Below are positions 15,036 through 23,354 of a stretch of DNA of 36,593 bases, in pieces. The translations under genes and the position numbers were made by a program. Origin of the DNA: Oscillospiraceae bacterium. Lineage in GTDB: Bacteria > Bacillota > Clostridia > Oscillospirales > Acutalibacteraceae. The first letter of the stretch is position 1. The number at the start of each line of letters is the position of its first letter. The notes under the pieces are model-generated. The model saw nothing but the letters and a program-made list of their open reading frames with translations. It was not told where the DNA came from and made no database searches. The stretch is taken from positions 1-36,593 of the forward strand of contig JALCPO010000019.1 of assembly GCA_022650455.1 (NCBI GenBank). The letters are read 5' to 3'.

Positions 15036-15373
15036 TGGATACGGCTCTGGAAAACGGGGACTTCGCGCGCGCCGCGAACGGGCGCCCTTACCGCATCGGC
15101 GGGACGGATGAAATCTTTCAGCGCGCGTACATCCGGCTGACCGTTCCGGCGGGCGCCTTCTGCTACGACGCGGCGCTCGGCAGCCGCCTGAACACGCTGA
15201 CCGGGGACGAGCCCGACCCGGACGCGCAGGCGCTTTCGCTTGCGCAGGAAGCGCTCCGCACCCTGCCGGAGCTTTCGGTGCAGAGCGCGCAGTACGAAAA
15301 AACAACGCCGCCCGCGGTGCGGGTCTCCCTGCGCTGCGGCGGCGAACAAAAGGAATTTGAGGTGAAGCTGTGA
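15035..15373 (+). CDS. gp25-like baseplate wedge protein (XkdS type)
   Basis: The 112-residue protein begins with ATG 15035 overlapping the previous stop. It has the gp25/DUF2634-type plan, with an early DFARAANGRPYRIGGTDEIF segment. A helix and loop follow with AGAFCYDAALGSRLNTLTGD, where family members have a conserved P...Y/F...LGS pattern. The C-terminal strands (PPAVRVSLRCGGEQKEFEVK) complete the wedge fold. gp25-like proteins form baseplate wedges and help start sheath assembly in contractile tails; no sheath gene is present here. It overlaps the gpJ-like gene by 4 bases. Confidence 0.8.
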   Translation: MDTALENGDFARAANGRPYRIGGTDEIFQRAYIRLTVPAGAFCYDAALGSRLNTLTGDEPDPDAQALSLAQEALRTLPELSVQSAQYEKTTPPAVRVSLRCGGEQKEFEVKL

Positions 15374-16428
15374 CGGAATCTTACGACGACATCGTCGCCC
15401 GCATGAAGGACAAATTTACCCGGCTCGCCGGTTACACGCCGGACGACGCTTCCGACATCGGGATCCGGCTGAAGGTGCTGGCGGGGGAAATCTACTCCAT
15501 CAGCACCGCGCTGGACTGGCTGCAGCGGCAGACGTTCGCCCAGACGGCCACCGGCGCGGAGCTGGAAAAGCGCGCCCTCGAGCGCGGCGTAACCCGCAAG
15601 CCCGCCGCGGCCGCCGCGGGCGTTCTCACGTTCGGGCGGCAGGACGCGCTCTGGTACAACGCCGTCATCCCGGCGGGAACCGTCTGCGCGACCTCCGGCC
15701 CGGGGGCGGCCCAATACGCGACCACGGAGGATGCCACCCTGCCCGAAGGGGGCCTGACGGTGGACGTGCCCGCCAAAGCGCTCGCCGCCGGGGCGGCGGG
15801 AAACACGGACCCCGGCACCGTCACCGTTCTGGTAACGGCGGACATGCCGATGGAAACCGTGACCAACAGCGCCGCGTTCACCGGCGGCGAGGACGCCGAG
15901 ACCGACGGCTCCCTGCGCGCGCGCCTGCTGGAAAGCTACGCCCAACCCGCCAACGGCTGCAACGCGGCCTGGTACCGCCAAACCGCGCTGACCTGCGCGG
16001 GCGTCTCCTCCGCCGGGGTGGTCCCGCGCGCAAACGGGGCCGGCACCGTCGCGGTCTACCTCGGCGGAGCCGGGGGCGTTCCGGACGCCGCCGCCGTGCA
16101 GCAGGCGCAGGACCTTTTCGACGCGCAGCGGGAGATCAACGTGGACGTGACCGTCCAGCCCGCGCAGACCGTCCCGGTCGACGTGACCTGCACCGTCCGG
16201 GCGAAAGCCGGGCGGAACGCCGCGGCGGTGAAAATTTACTGCCGCATCGCCATCCAGAATTATTTCAAAAGCCTCGGCGTGGGCGACCCGGCCGTCGTTT
16301 CCGTCATGACCGTCAAACTGTTCGACACCGGCATGATTACCGACTGCTCGTTTTCCACGGCGGGCAAAACCGTGGCGGCGAACCAGCTCGCGGTGGCCGG
16401 GACGCTGAGCGTAACCGTGGAGGCGTGA
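15370..16428 (+). CDS. Baseplate J/gp47-like protein (XkdT type)
   Basis: This 352-residue protein starts with GTG 15370 and matches baseplate J proteins, the main wedge component of contractile tails. Visible family features are YDDIVARMKDKFTRLAGYTP at the N terminus, an ISTALDWLQRQTFAQTATG helix with ELEKRALERGVTRKPA, AVIPAGTVCATSGPGAAQYA in the first beta domain, and ALAAGAAGNTDPGTV. Later come TDGSLRARLLESYAQPANGCN, YRQTALTCAGVSSAGVVPRA and TVAVYLGGAGGVPDAAAVQQ. The C-terminal ISPPG-like end is present as VVSVMTVKLFDTGMI. Full length with no break. Confidence 0.9.
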   Translation: MTESYDDIVARMKDKFTRLAGYTPDDASDIGIRLKVLAGEIYSISTALDWLQRQTFAQTATGAELEKRALERGVTRKPAAAAAGVLTFGRQDALWYNAVIPAGTVCATSGPGAAQYATTEDATLPEGGLTVDVPAKALAAGAAGNTDPGTVTVLVTADMPMETVTNSAAFTGGEDAETDGSLRARLLESYAQPANGCNAAWYRQTALTCAGVSSAGVVPRANGAGTVAVYLGGAGGVPDAAAVQQAQDLFDAQREINVDVTVQPAQTVPVDVTCTVRAKAGRNAAAVKIYCRIAIQNYFKSLGVGDPAVVSVMTVKLFDTGMITDCSFSTAGKTVAANQLAVAGTLSVTVEA

Positions 16429-16430
16429 CC

Positions 16431-16904
16431 ATGGGAACCTACGACTCCATGAAAAAGCGGCTGGCCTCCACCGGGCTGTACTCCCTGGACGGCACGACGG
16501 TTGCGGATACCGAGCTGCAGGCCTTCGCGGCGGGGCTGGACCCCGTGCGAGACGGCCTGGACACGCTGCAAAAAGAAAGCTTCGTCGCCGACGCGGAGGA
16601 CTACGGCCTGCTGTACCGGGAACAGGCCTGCGGGATCGCCCCCGAAACCGAGACCGCCCGGCGCAGGGAGGTCCTGCTCGCCCTGGGCGCCGTGACGCCG
16701 AACAGCGGCACGAAAGCCGGCCTGGAGCGCCTTTTCGCCGCGCTGGGGCTTTCCGTTTCCATTACGGAGGACACGGCGGGCAAAATGCTCACGGCCCGTT
16801 TTCTGGCGGAGCCGGCCTGCGGCCGCGGCGCCGCGCAAAAGCTGCTGGAAAAATTTATGCCGGCGCACCTCACGGCCGTGCCGGATTTCAGCGGGCTTTC
16901 GTGA
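16431..16904 (+). CDS. YmfQ/XkdU-like tail protein (DUF2313)
   Basis: The 157-residue product starts best at ATG 16431, 7 bases after GGAGG; GTG 16425 overlaps the gpJ stop and is the other choice. It carries the family pattern: TYDSMKKRLASTGLYSLDGT at the N terminus, a central helix (EDYGLLYREQACGIAPETET), ARRREVLLALGAVTP, and a C-terminal alpha-beta part ending KLLEKFMPAHLTAVPDF. Mu gp48 and XkdU proteins link the wedge to tail fibres. No fibre or lysis gene follows: the next gene is chromosomal hflX, so the cluster ends here. Confidence 0.85.
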   Translation: MGTYDSMKKRLASTGLYSLDGTTVADTELQAFAAGLDPVRDGLDTLQKESFVADAEDYGLLYREQACGIAPETETARRREVLLALGAVTPNSGTKAGLERLFAALGLSVSITEDTAGKMLTARFLAEPACGRGAAQKLLEKFMPAHLTAVPDFSGLS

Positions 16905-16949
16905 AACAATAACCGCAGGACGGTGCGGAGCCCTTTCGACAAATTCAGA

Positions 16950-16978
16950 TTGATTTTTTAACCGGTTTGCGGTATTTT
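16950..16978 (+). promoter_or_regulatory. Probable promoter of hflX
   Basis: TTGATT (16950-16955) is separated by 17 bases from TATTTT (16973-16978) in the AT-rich gap after the phage-like cluster. It gives hflX its own transcription start. Confidence 0.6.
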
Positions 16979-17049
16979 GTAAGTGGATGTATGATTCAGG
17001 ACAGCCGGGAGCAAACGGATCGGAAAAAAGCGGAAAAGGGGTGCTGGCC

Positions 17050-18300
17050 TTGAAGATGCACGAAAACAGCATAAAAAAGGAACGGGCGCTGCTGGTGGAG
17101 CCCGATACGGGCGAATGGGACGCGGAAGCCTCGCTGGCCGAGCTTTACGAGCTGGTGGACAGCGCGGGGGCGGAACCGTTCGGAGCCGTGATGCAGAAAA
17201 GGCCAACGCTCGACGCGGCGACCTGCGTGGGCCGGGGGATGATGGACCAGATCGGGAATTTCTGCAAGGCGAACCCCATCGATTTCCTGGTTTTCGACTG
17301 CGAGCTCTCGCCCACCCAGCTGCGCAACATCGAGCGGATTTCCGGCGTGCGCGCGGTGGACCGTACGGCGCTGATCCTGGATATTTTTGCCGCGAACGCA
17401 AAAAGCCGGGAGGGCCGCCTTCAGGTGGAGCTGGCGCGGCTGAAATACCTTCTGCCGCGCCTTTCCGGCCGCGGGGCGGGGCTTTCCCGGCTGGGCGGCG
17501 GCATCGGGACGCGCGGCCCGGGCGAAAGCAAGCTGGAAACCGACCGCCGGTACATCCGCCGGAGAATCCGCTCGCTGAACGAACAGCTGCGCGAGCTGGA
17601 GCGGCGCCGCTCCCGGCTCGGCCGGCGCCGACGGAAGGACGGCGTGGTGACGGCGGCGCTGGTTGGCTACACGAACGCGGGGAAGTCGAGCCTGATGAAC
17701 GCGCTGACCGGCGCGGGTGTGCTGGCCGAGGACCGGCTGTTCGCCACGCTGGACCCCACCGCCCGGGCGCTGCGCCTTCCCGGCGGCGAAACCGTGATGC
17801 TGATCGACACCGTGGGCCTGCTGCGGCGCCTGCCGCACCACCTGATCGAAGCCTTTCAGTCGACGCTGGAGCAGGCCGCGGAAGCCGACGTGATCCTGAA
17901 CGTATGCGACGCTTCCAGCCCGGAGGCGCCCGTGCACCTCGAGGTGACGCGGGACCTTCTGGCGGGGCTCGGCTGCGCCGGGAAGCCGGTGATCCCGGTG
18001 CTGAACAAATGCGACCTCATCCCGGACATCGGCTCGCTGCCGATGATCGGGCGGGCGGTGCGCGTCAGCGCCAAAACCGGGGCCGGACTCGACCGGCTTC
18101 TGGATGCGATTGAACGGAACCTGCCGGACTACCGCATGGTAAAGCTCTTTCTCCCTTTTTCCGAGGCGGGCCTCGCGGACCGCATCCGCTCCGCCGGGGC
18201 GGTGGAAAGCGAGGAATTCACGCCGGAAGGGTACCGGCTGACGGCGCGCGTGCCGCAGGCCCTGGTCCCGCTGGTGAACGACTACATCATTCTGGAATGA
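17050..18300 (+). CDS. hflX: GTPase HflX
   Basis: HflX is a ribosome-associated GTPase that splits stalled or hibernating 70S ribosomes under stress. The N-terminal domain (about residues 15-160) contains DAATCVGRGMMDQI and FDCELSPTQLRNIE, and is followed by a basic helical linker with GGGIGTRGPGESKLETDRR. The G domain shows G1 GYTNAGKSSL, G2 ATLDPTAR, G3 DTVGLLRRLP and G4 NKCD. The C-terminal domain ends in LVPLVNDYIILE. About 416 residues from TTG 17050, which has AAGGGG 8 bases upstream; ATG 17056 and GTG 17041 are alternatives, and a longer ORF reaches 16987. Confidence 0.93.
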   Translation: MKMHENSIKKERALLVEPDTGEWDAEASLAELYELVDSAGAEPFGAVMQKRPTLDAATCVGRGMMDQIGNFCKANPIDFLVFDCELSPTQLRNIERISGVRAVDRTALILDIFAANAKSREGRLQVELARLKYLLPRLSGRGAGLSRLGGGIGTRGPGESKLETDRRYIRRRIRSLNEQLRELERRRSRLGRRRRKDGVVTAALVGYTNAGKSSLMNALTGAGVLAEDRLFATLDPTARALRLPGGETVMLIDTVGLLRRLPHHLIEAFQSTLEQAAEADVILNVCDASSPEAPVHLEVTRDLLAGLGCAGKPVIPVLNKCDLIPDIGSLPMIGRAVRVSAKTGAGLDRLLDAIERNLPDYRMVKLFLPFSEAGLADRIRSAGAVESEEFTPEGYRLTARVPQALVPLVNDYIILE

Positions 18301-18327
18301 AAAGCGGCGGGCTGTCCGCCGCGCCAA

Positions 18328-18362
18328 AAGGGCCGCCGCGGTTTTCCACGGCGGCCCTTCCT
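18328..18362. terminator. Bidirectional terminator between hflX and the flavoprotein gene
   Basis: AAGGGCCGCCG (18328-18338) and CGGCGGCCCTT (18349-18359) form a perfect 11-bp stem with a 10-base loop between two convergent genes. A smaller 7-bp hairpin lies at 18304-18322. Confidence 0.85.
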
Positions 18363-18396
18363 TTGGTTGAAAACTTCGGTTCTCGCCCGGACGGGG

Positions 18397-18906
18397 TTAT
18401 TTTTTGACCAGAACTTTTTCGATGCTCCCGATGAACATCTTGTGGTAATCCTTTTTGGGGTAATTTTCCGCGTCGAGCGATTTTTCGAGGAAGCAGGCGG
18501 GGTCGAAATCCTGCCGGTACAGCTTGCGGCAGAGGAAAACCGCCTTCGCCTCCTGAAAATACGGGGCGGCCCCGCCGAACACCGGCGTCAGGCCGGCGGC
18601 TTTGATCTTGTCGCCGTCGCGGCCGGAATGGCTCCCGCAGTAATTGAGCGCCGCGCGGTACTTTTCGTCCAGCACGCAGAGGGAATAATACTTCTCGCGG
18701 TTCAGGAACTCCAGCGTGTAGCGCGTGGGCCGGATATAGATGGTGGAAACGTACCGGCCCCACAGCTCGCCCAGCGAGCCCCAGCTTGCCGTCATGGTGT
18801 TGCAGGCCCGCTCGCTGCCGGCGGTGACGAGCATCCACTCTTTGTTAATCATGGTAAACGGGTTGAACGAAAGGTCTTCGATGGAAATTTGCTTGAATTC
18901 GGCCAT
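18397..18906 (-). CDS. Flavin reductase-like FMN-binding protein
   Basis: The 169-residue product has the split-barrel flavin-binding fold of flavoredoxin-like proteins. It shows WMLVTAGSERACNTMTASWG early (the flavin-phosphate loop, with the TASWG motif) and YVSTIYIRPTRYTLEFLNRE, followed by YSLCVLDEKYRAALNYCGSH. GRDGDKIKAAGLTPVF follows, and a C-terminal helical part ends in IEKVLVKK. Such proteins bind FMN and reduce or carry electrons; the partner is unknown. A perfect AAGGAGG lies 7 bases before ATG 18906. The gene is divergent from argG with a 273-base gap, and a TATAAT-like -10 at 18987-18982 probably serves it. Confidence 0.87.
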   Translation of the reverse strand: MAEFKQISIEDLSFNPFTMINKEWMLVTAGSERACNTMTASWGSLGELWGRYVSTIYIRPTRYTLEFLNREKYYSLCVLDEKYRAALNYCGSHSGRDGDKIKAAGLTPVFGGAAPYFQEAKAVFLCRKLYRQDFDPACFLEKSLDAENYPKKDYHKMFIGSIEKVLVKK

Positions 18907-19074
18907 GGGAATCCTCCTTGCCCGGCTTCGCCGCGGCGGGCTGATCGGAGCGGCGCCGCGGCCGGTTTTGTTTTCTTACCTATTATAGTATCCCACTTTC
19001 CGGCGTTTTTCAATCCCCCGGAGGCCGCCCGGGGCGGCCATTTTTCGCAGCACCGCGGTGACGCCGAAAATTTT

Positions 19075-19124
19075 TGAATATTTATGCAAAAAGCACTTGA
19101 TTTTCTGCATAATCGGTGTATAAT
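19075..19124 (+). promoter_or_regulatory. ARG box and promoter of the arginine cluster
   Basis: TGAATATTTATGCA at 19075-19088 differs by one arm base from the perfect dyad TGAATANNTATTCA used by ArgR/AhrC repressors. Just downstream, TTGATT (19097-19102) and TATAAT (19119-19124) with a 16-base spacer form a good sigma-A promoter. The box lies directly upstream of the -35 box. Repression by arginine-bound ArgR is inferred; no argR gene lies in the window. Confidence 0.7.
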
Positions 19125-19179
19125 AGGCTCATAAACAACGATGACAACGATGGAAATACAGAAAAGGTGGCTGACCGAT

Positions 19180-20406
19180 ATGGAAAAGAAGATCAAAAAA
19201 GTCGTGCTGGCGTATTCCGGCGGGCTCGACACATCCATTATCATCCCGTGGCTGAAGGAAAACTACGACAACTGCGAAGTGATCGCCGTGGCGGCGGACG
19301 TGGGGCAGGGCGCGGAGCTGGACGGCCTGGAGGAAAAGGCGAAAAAGACCGGCGCCTCGAAGCTCTACATCGCGGACCTGAAAAAGCAGCTGGTGGAGGA
19401 CTACATCTGGCCGACGCTGAAAGCGGGCGCCGTTTACGAGGGCAAGTACCTGCTGGGCACGTCCTTCGCAAGGCCGGTGATCGCCAAGCGGCTGGTGGAG
19501 ATTGCGAAGGCCGAGGGCGCGGACGCCATCGCGCACGGCGCCACTGGAAAGGGCAACGACCAGGTGCGGTTCGAGCTCGCCATCAAGGCGTTCGCGCCGG
19601 ACATGAAGATCATCGCCCCGTGGAGAATCTGGAAGATCAAATCCCGCGACGAGGAAATCGACTACGCCGAAGCGCACGACGTACCGCTGAACATCACGAG
19701 GGAAACGAACTACTCCAAGGACAAAAACCTGTGGCACCTTTCGCACGAGGGGCTCGACCTGGAGAACCCGGCGAACGAGCCGGACTACGACAAAATTCTG
19801 GAGCTGGGCGTTTCGCCGGAGAAGGCCCCCGACCGGCCGGCCTACCTGACCCTTTCCTTTGAAAAGGGCATCCCGGTCAAGCTGAACGGCGAAAAGCTCT
19901 GCGGCGTGGACCTGATCGCCAGGCTGAACCAGATCGGCGGCGCGAACGGCGTCGGCATCGCTGACCTGGTGGAAAACAGGCTCGTGGGCATGAAGTCGCG
20001 GGGCGTTTACGAGACGCCGGGCGGGTCCATCCTCTACCGCGCGCACCAGAAGCTCGAGGAGCTCTGCCTCGACCGGGACACCTGCCACTACAAGCAGGGC
20101 GCGGCGGAGAAATTCGCCGAGCTTGTCTACGACGGCAAATGGTTCACCCCGCTGCGGGAGGCGCTCTCCGCCTTTGTGGACTCCACGCAGGAGAACGTGA
20201 CCGGCGACGTGAAGCTCAAGCTCTACAAGGGCAACATCATCGACGCGGGCGCGAAGTCGCCGTACTCGCTGTACGACGAGGAGATCGCGACGTTCAGCGC
20301 CGACCACGTCTACAACCAGGCGGACGCGGACGGGTTCATCAACCTGTTCGGCCTGCCGATCACCGTGCAGGCGATCAAGAAGCTGAAAGCCGGAAAGAAA
20401 GCGTAA
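19180..20406 (+). CDS. argG: Argininosuccinate synthase
   Basis: ArgG joins citrulline and aspartate using ATP to give argininosuccinate, the step before ArgH. The 408-residue protein has the N-type ATP pyrophosphatase P-loop ([15 protein letters not shown], near residue 11). Also present are [10 protein letters not shown], the [12 protein letters not shown] segment, the [13 protein letters not shown] motif and [14 protein letters not shown]. The C-terminal region has [23 protein letters not shown] 19180 is chosen because AAGGTGG lies 9 bases upstream and the family begins here; an in-frame ATG at 19141 is less likely. It is the first gene after the ARG box and is followed by a terminator-like hairpin. 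Confidence 0.96.
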   Translation: MEKKIKKVVLAYSGGLDTSIIIPWLKENYDNCEVIAVAADVGQGAELDGLEEKAKKTGASKLYIADLKKQLVEDYIWPTLKAGAVYEGKYLLGTSFARPVIAKRLVEIAKAEGADAIAHGATGKGNDQVRFELAIKAFAPDMKIIAPWRIWKIKSRDEEIDYAEAHDVPLNITRETNYSKDKNLWHLSHEGLDLENPANEPDYDKILELGVSPEKAPDRPAYLTLSFEKGIPVKLNGEKLCGVDLIARLNQIGGANGVGIADLVENRLVGMKSRGVYETPGGSILYRAHQKLEELCLDRDTCHYKQGAAEKFAELVYDGKWFTPLREALSAFVDSTQENVTGDVKLKLYKGNIIDAGAKSPYSLYDEEIATFSADHVYNQADADGFINLFGLPITVQAIKKLKAGKKA

Positions 20407-20424
20407 CAACAATCCGGATCTTCC

Positions 20425-20460
20425 GGGGCGGACGCGTCCGCCCCTTTTCCGTTATTTTTT
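20425..20460 (+). terminator. Terminator or attenuator between argG and argH
   Basis: A perfect 20-base self-complementary sequence (GGGGCGGACG and its complement, 20425-20444) is followed by TTTT and a further T-run ending near 20460. It would reduce or stop read-through from argG into argH. Confidence 0.75.
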
Positions 20461-20484
20461 GGGACACAAGGGGGGCATCACCCG

Positions 20485-21864
20485 TTGAAACTGTGGGCGG
20501 GGCGGTTCCACAAGGAACTCGATAAAACGACAGACGACTTCAACTCATCCATCTCCTTCGACAGCCGCATGGTAAAAGAGGACCTTGCGGGCAGCATCGC
20601 GCACGCGACCATGCTCGGCGAATGCGGCGTCATCACGCAGGAAGAAGCGGCAAAAATCTGCGGGGGGCTGAAAGGCATCCTCGCCGACCTTGAAAACGGC
20701 AGCCTTTCCATCGACGAAAACGCCGAGGACATCCACACGTTCGTGGAAGGGGAGCTGACCAAACGGCTCGGCGACGCGGGAAAACGGCTCCACACCGCGC
20801 GCAGCCGGAACGACCAGGTGGCGGTGGACCTGCGCCTGTACCTGAAAAAGGAATGCGCCGAGCTCCGGGACCTGCTCAGCGGCCTGACCGCCGTGCTCTG
20901 CAAAAAGGCGCTGCAGTACAAGGACGCCGTCATGCCGGGCTACACCCACATGCAGCGGGCGCAGCCCGTCACCTTCGGCCACCATCTGCTGGCGTACGCG
21001 GAAATGTTCCTGCGCGACGCCGGACGCCTGCGCGACGCGGCAAAGCGCATGGACTACTGCCCGCTCGGCTCCTGCGCGCTCGCGGGGACGACCTACCCCA
21101 TCGACCGGGAACGCACGGCGGAGCTGCTCGGGTTCGCCGGGCCGACGCAGAACAGCCTGGACGGCGTCTCCGACCGGGACTTCTGCATGGAGCTGGCCGC
21201 GGCGATCTCCATCTGCATGGTGCATCTCTCCCGGTTTTCGGAGGAGATCGTGCTGTGGTGCTCGTGGGAATTCAAGTTCATCGAGCTGGACGACGCGTTT
21301 TCGACCGGTTCGAGCATCATGCCGCAGAAAAAGAACCCGGACATTGCCGAGCTGGTGCGCGGAAAATCCGGGCGGGCCATCGGCGACATGGTGACGCTTT
21401 TCACGATGATGAAGGGCCTGCCGCTCGCCTACAACAAGGATATGCAGGAGGACAAGGAAGCCGTTTTCGACGCGGCGGACACTCTGAAGCTATGCCTGAA
21501 AACCTTCACCCCGATGCTTTCCACCATGAAGGTGCTGACGCAGAACATGCGCGCCGCCGCCGCGAAGGGGTTCATCAACGCGACCGACTGCGCGGACTAC
21601 CTTGTGGGCAGGGGGCTGCCGTTCCGCACGGCGTACCGGATCACCGGGGAGATTGTGGCGTACTGCGTGGAGAACGGCCTGACGCTGGAGACCCTTCCGC
21701 TGGAAACTTACCGGAAGTTTAACGAAAAATTCGGAAAGGATATCTACGGGGCCATCTCGCTCGAGCACTGCGTGAACGGGCGGAAGGTTCTCGGCGGCCC
21801 GGCTCCGGAAAATGTGGAGGCCCAGGCGAACCGGATCCTGAACCTTCTGGGGGCGAAAGCATGA
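20485..21864 (+). CDS. argH: Argininosuccinate lyase
   Basis: ArgH splits argininosuccinate into arginine and fumarate. The 459-residue product has normal length and the fumarase/aspartase superfamily signature GSSIMPQKKNPD (near residue 275) with the mobile catalytic serine loop. It also has TARSRNDQVAVDLRL (near residue 110) and TPGTHMQ-like PGYTHMQRAQPVTFGHH (near residue 153), which supplies the catalytic histidine. The start is TTG 20485 (MKLWAGRF, the usual family N terminus) with AGGGGGG 10 bases upstream. The stop overlaps the argC start by ATGA. Confidence 0.95.
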   Translation: MKLWAGRFHKELDKTTDDFNSSISFDSRMVKEDLAGSIAHATMLGECGVITQEEAAKICGGLKGILADLENGSLSIDENAEDIHTFVEGELTKRLGDAGKRLHTARSRNDQVAVDLRLYLKKECAELRDLLSGLTAVLCKKALQYKDAVMPGYTHMQRAQPVTFGHHLLAYAEMFLRDAGRLRDAAKRMDYCPLGSCALAGTTYPIDRERTAELLGFAGPTQNSLDGVSDRDFCMELAAAISICMVHLSRFSEEIVLWCSWEFKFIELDDAFSTGSSIMPQKKNPDIAELVRGKSGRAIGDMVTLFTMMKGLPLAYNKDMQEDKEAVFDAADTLKLCLKTFTPMLSTMKVLTQNMRAAAAKGFINATDCADYLVGRGLPFRTAYRITGEIVAYCVENGLTLETLPLETYRKFNEKFGKDIYGAISLEHCVNGRKVLGGPAPENVEAQANRILNLLGAKA

Positions 21865-22895
21865 TCCGCGCGGGCGTCGTCGGCGCGACGGGGTACGCGG
21901 GCGCCGAGCTGGTGCGGCTGTTGAGCGGCCACCCGGGCGCGCAGGTTGCTGCGGTCGGCTCCCGCAGCTCCGCGGGAAAGCCGCTCAGCGAAATCTACCC
22001 GGCCTACTATCGGTTATGCGACAAGGTCTGCGGGCCGGAAGACGAAGTGATCGCGAAAAGCGACGTGGTCTTTGCCGCTCTGCCGAGCGGGCTTTCGCAG
22101 GAGCTGGCCGCGAAATGCCGGGAAGCGGGAAAGGCGTTTGTGGACATGGGGGCGGATTTTCGCCTGAAGCGCGAGGAAGACTACCAAACGTGGTACAAGG
22201 GGAAGTTCGTATTCCCGGATCTGCACGAAGAGGCGGTCTACGGCCTGCCGGAGCTGTTCCGCGGCAAGATTCGGGGGGGAAAGCTGGTTGCGAACCCGGG
22301 GTGCTACGCCACGGCGGTGCCGCTGGCGCTCGCCCCGGCGCTGGAAGCCGGGCTGGCGTCTTCGGAGGGGATCGTCGCGGACTGCGCGTCCGGCGTGACG
22401 GGTTCCGGGCGCAAGCCCACGCAGAACACGCACTTCGCGGAGCTGAACGAGAGCATGACGGCCTACAAGGCAGGATGCCACCGGCACACGCCGGAGATGG
22501 AGCAGACGCTGCGTGCGGTGACGGGGAAGGACGTTTCGCTTACGTTCGTCCCCCATCTGCTTCCGGTCAGCCGGGGAATCCTGGCGACGTGCTACGCGAG
22601 ACTCGCGCCCGGAGCGACGATGGAGCAGGTCCGGGCCGCCTACGAGGCGCGGTACGGGAAGGAATTCTTCATCCGGCTGCTGCCGGAGGGGCGCGCGGCG
22701 GATATCAAGAACGTGCGGCTCTCCAATTTCTGCGACATCTCCCTGCACCTGGACCGCCGCACCGGCACGCTGATTGCGGTTTCCGCCCTCGACAACATGG
22801 TCAAGGGCGCGGCCGGGCAGGCCGTGCAGAACATGAACCTGATGTTCGGGCTGGAGGAAACGGCCGGCCTGACGGCGATGCCGCCGGCATTCTGA
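21861..22895 (+). CDS. argC: N-acetyl-gamma-glutamyl-phosphate reductase
   Basis: ArgC reduces N-acetylglutamyl phosphate with NADPH to the semialdehyde, the third step of ornithine synthesis. The 344-residue protein is of type 1 length. It has an N-terminal Rossmann motif (VVGATGYAGAELVRLL), the catalytic Cys in ANPGCYATAVPLAL (near residue 147) and the KAGCHRHTPEMEQ segment with the catalytic His (near residue 208). It is translationally coupled to argH. The following 177-base gap contains a long inverted repeat before a small gene. Confidence 0.95.
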   Translation: MIRAGVVGATGYAGAELVRLLSGHPGAQVAAVGSRSSAGKPLSEIYPAYYRLCDKVCGPEDEVIAKSDVVFAALPSGLSQELAAKCREAGKAFVDMGADFRLKREEDYQTWYKGKFVFPDLHEEAVYGLPELFRGKIRGGKLVANPGCYATAVPLALAPALEAGLASSEGIVADCASGVTGSGRKPTQNTHFAELNESMTAYKAGCHRHTPEMEQTLRAVTGKDVSLTFVPHLLPVSRGILATCYARLAPGATMEQVRAAYEARYGKEFFIRLLPEGRAADIKNVRLSNFCDISLHLDRRTGTLIAVSALDNMVKGAAGQAVQNMNLMFGLEETAGLTAMPPAF

Positions 22896-22906
22896 GAAAA
22901 TCCTAT

Positions 22907-22950
22907 CTCCGCCGATGCGGTGCGGGGACGACGGGCCCGCATCGGCGGAG
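22907..22950. repeat. 14-bp inverted repeat after argC
   Basis: CTCCGCCGATGCGG (22907-22920) and its exact complement (22937-22950) enclose a 16-base loop. No T-run follows, so it is more likely an RNA-processing or stability hairpin, or a repeat unit, than a simple terminator. Confidence 0.65.
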
Positions 22951-23072
22951 TGCAAAAGCGTTTGGTTTCATCCATCACGATTCTGTGGAACAAAGCTCTT
23001 CCGCACAGCGGGCCGCTTCACCTCTGATTTGCCCGCCGCCCGGAAGAGCGCCCGGAAAGGGAGACGGTTATC

Positions 23073-23318
23073 ATGTGGTTCTGGCAGAGGCGGGAAGTCT
23101 TTACGTCGGATTCCATGCGGGAATTCAACCGGGCGCGGGATATTCTGGAGCAGAGCCGCGTTCCCTACGATTACCGGCTGCGAAGCCGGACGCCCCTCTA
23201 CCCCGGCCGGTCGCCGGAATCCGGACGATGGGGCACCGGGGCGGAGTTCGGCACGGTTTACCGTATCTATGTAAAAGAAGAGGATCTTGACGCCGCCCGG
23301 CGCGCGCTCGGCAGGTAA
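23073..23318 (+). CDS. DUF2007-like small protein inside the arginine cluster
   Basis: The 81-residue product starts with ATG 23073, with GGGAGA 8 bases upstream. It reads as a ferredoxin-like alpha-beta unit: a strand and helix with VFTSDSMREFNRARDILEQS, a middle loop rich in Arg, Gly and Pro, then TVYRIYVKEEDLDAARRALG. That pattern is like DUF2007 (putative signal-transducing) proteins, which are of unknown function. It lies between argC and argJ on the same strand, so it is probably co-transcribed. A role in arginine synthesis is possible but only suggested by position. Confidence 0.65.
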   Translation: MWFWQRREVFTSDSMREFNRARDILEQSRVPYDYRLRSRTPLYPGRSPESGRWGTGAEFGTVYRIYVKEEDLDAARRALGR

Positions 23319-23354
23319 CGGCGCGGCGCCGCCCGGGAAACAGGAGGCAGAAAA

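Noticed and set aside
16905-17049. Right attachment site of the phage-like cluster
   Set aside because: I compared the AT-rich gap with the left flank (6306-6727) and saw no convincing direct repeat; no integrase is present.
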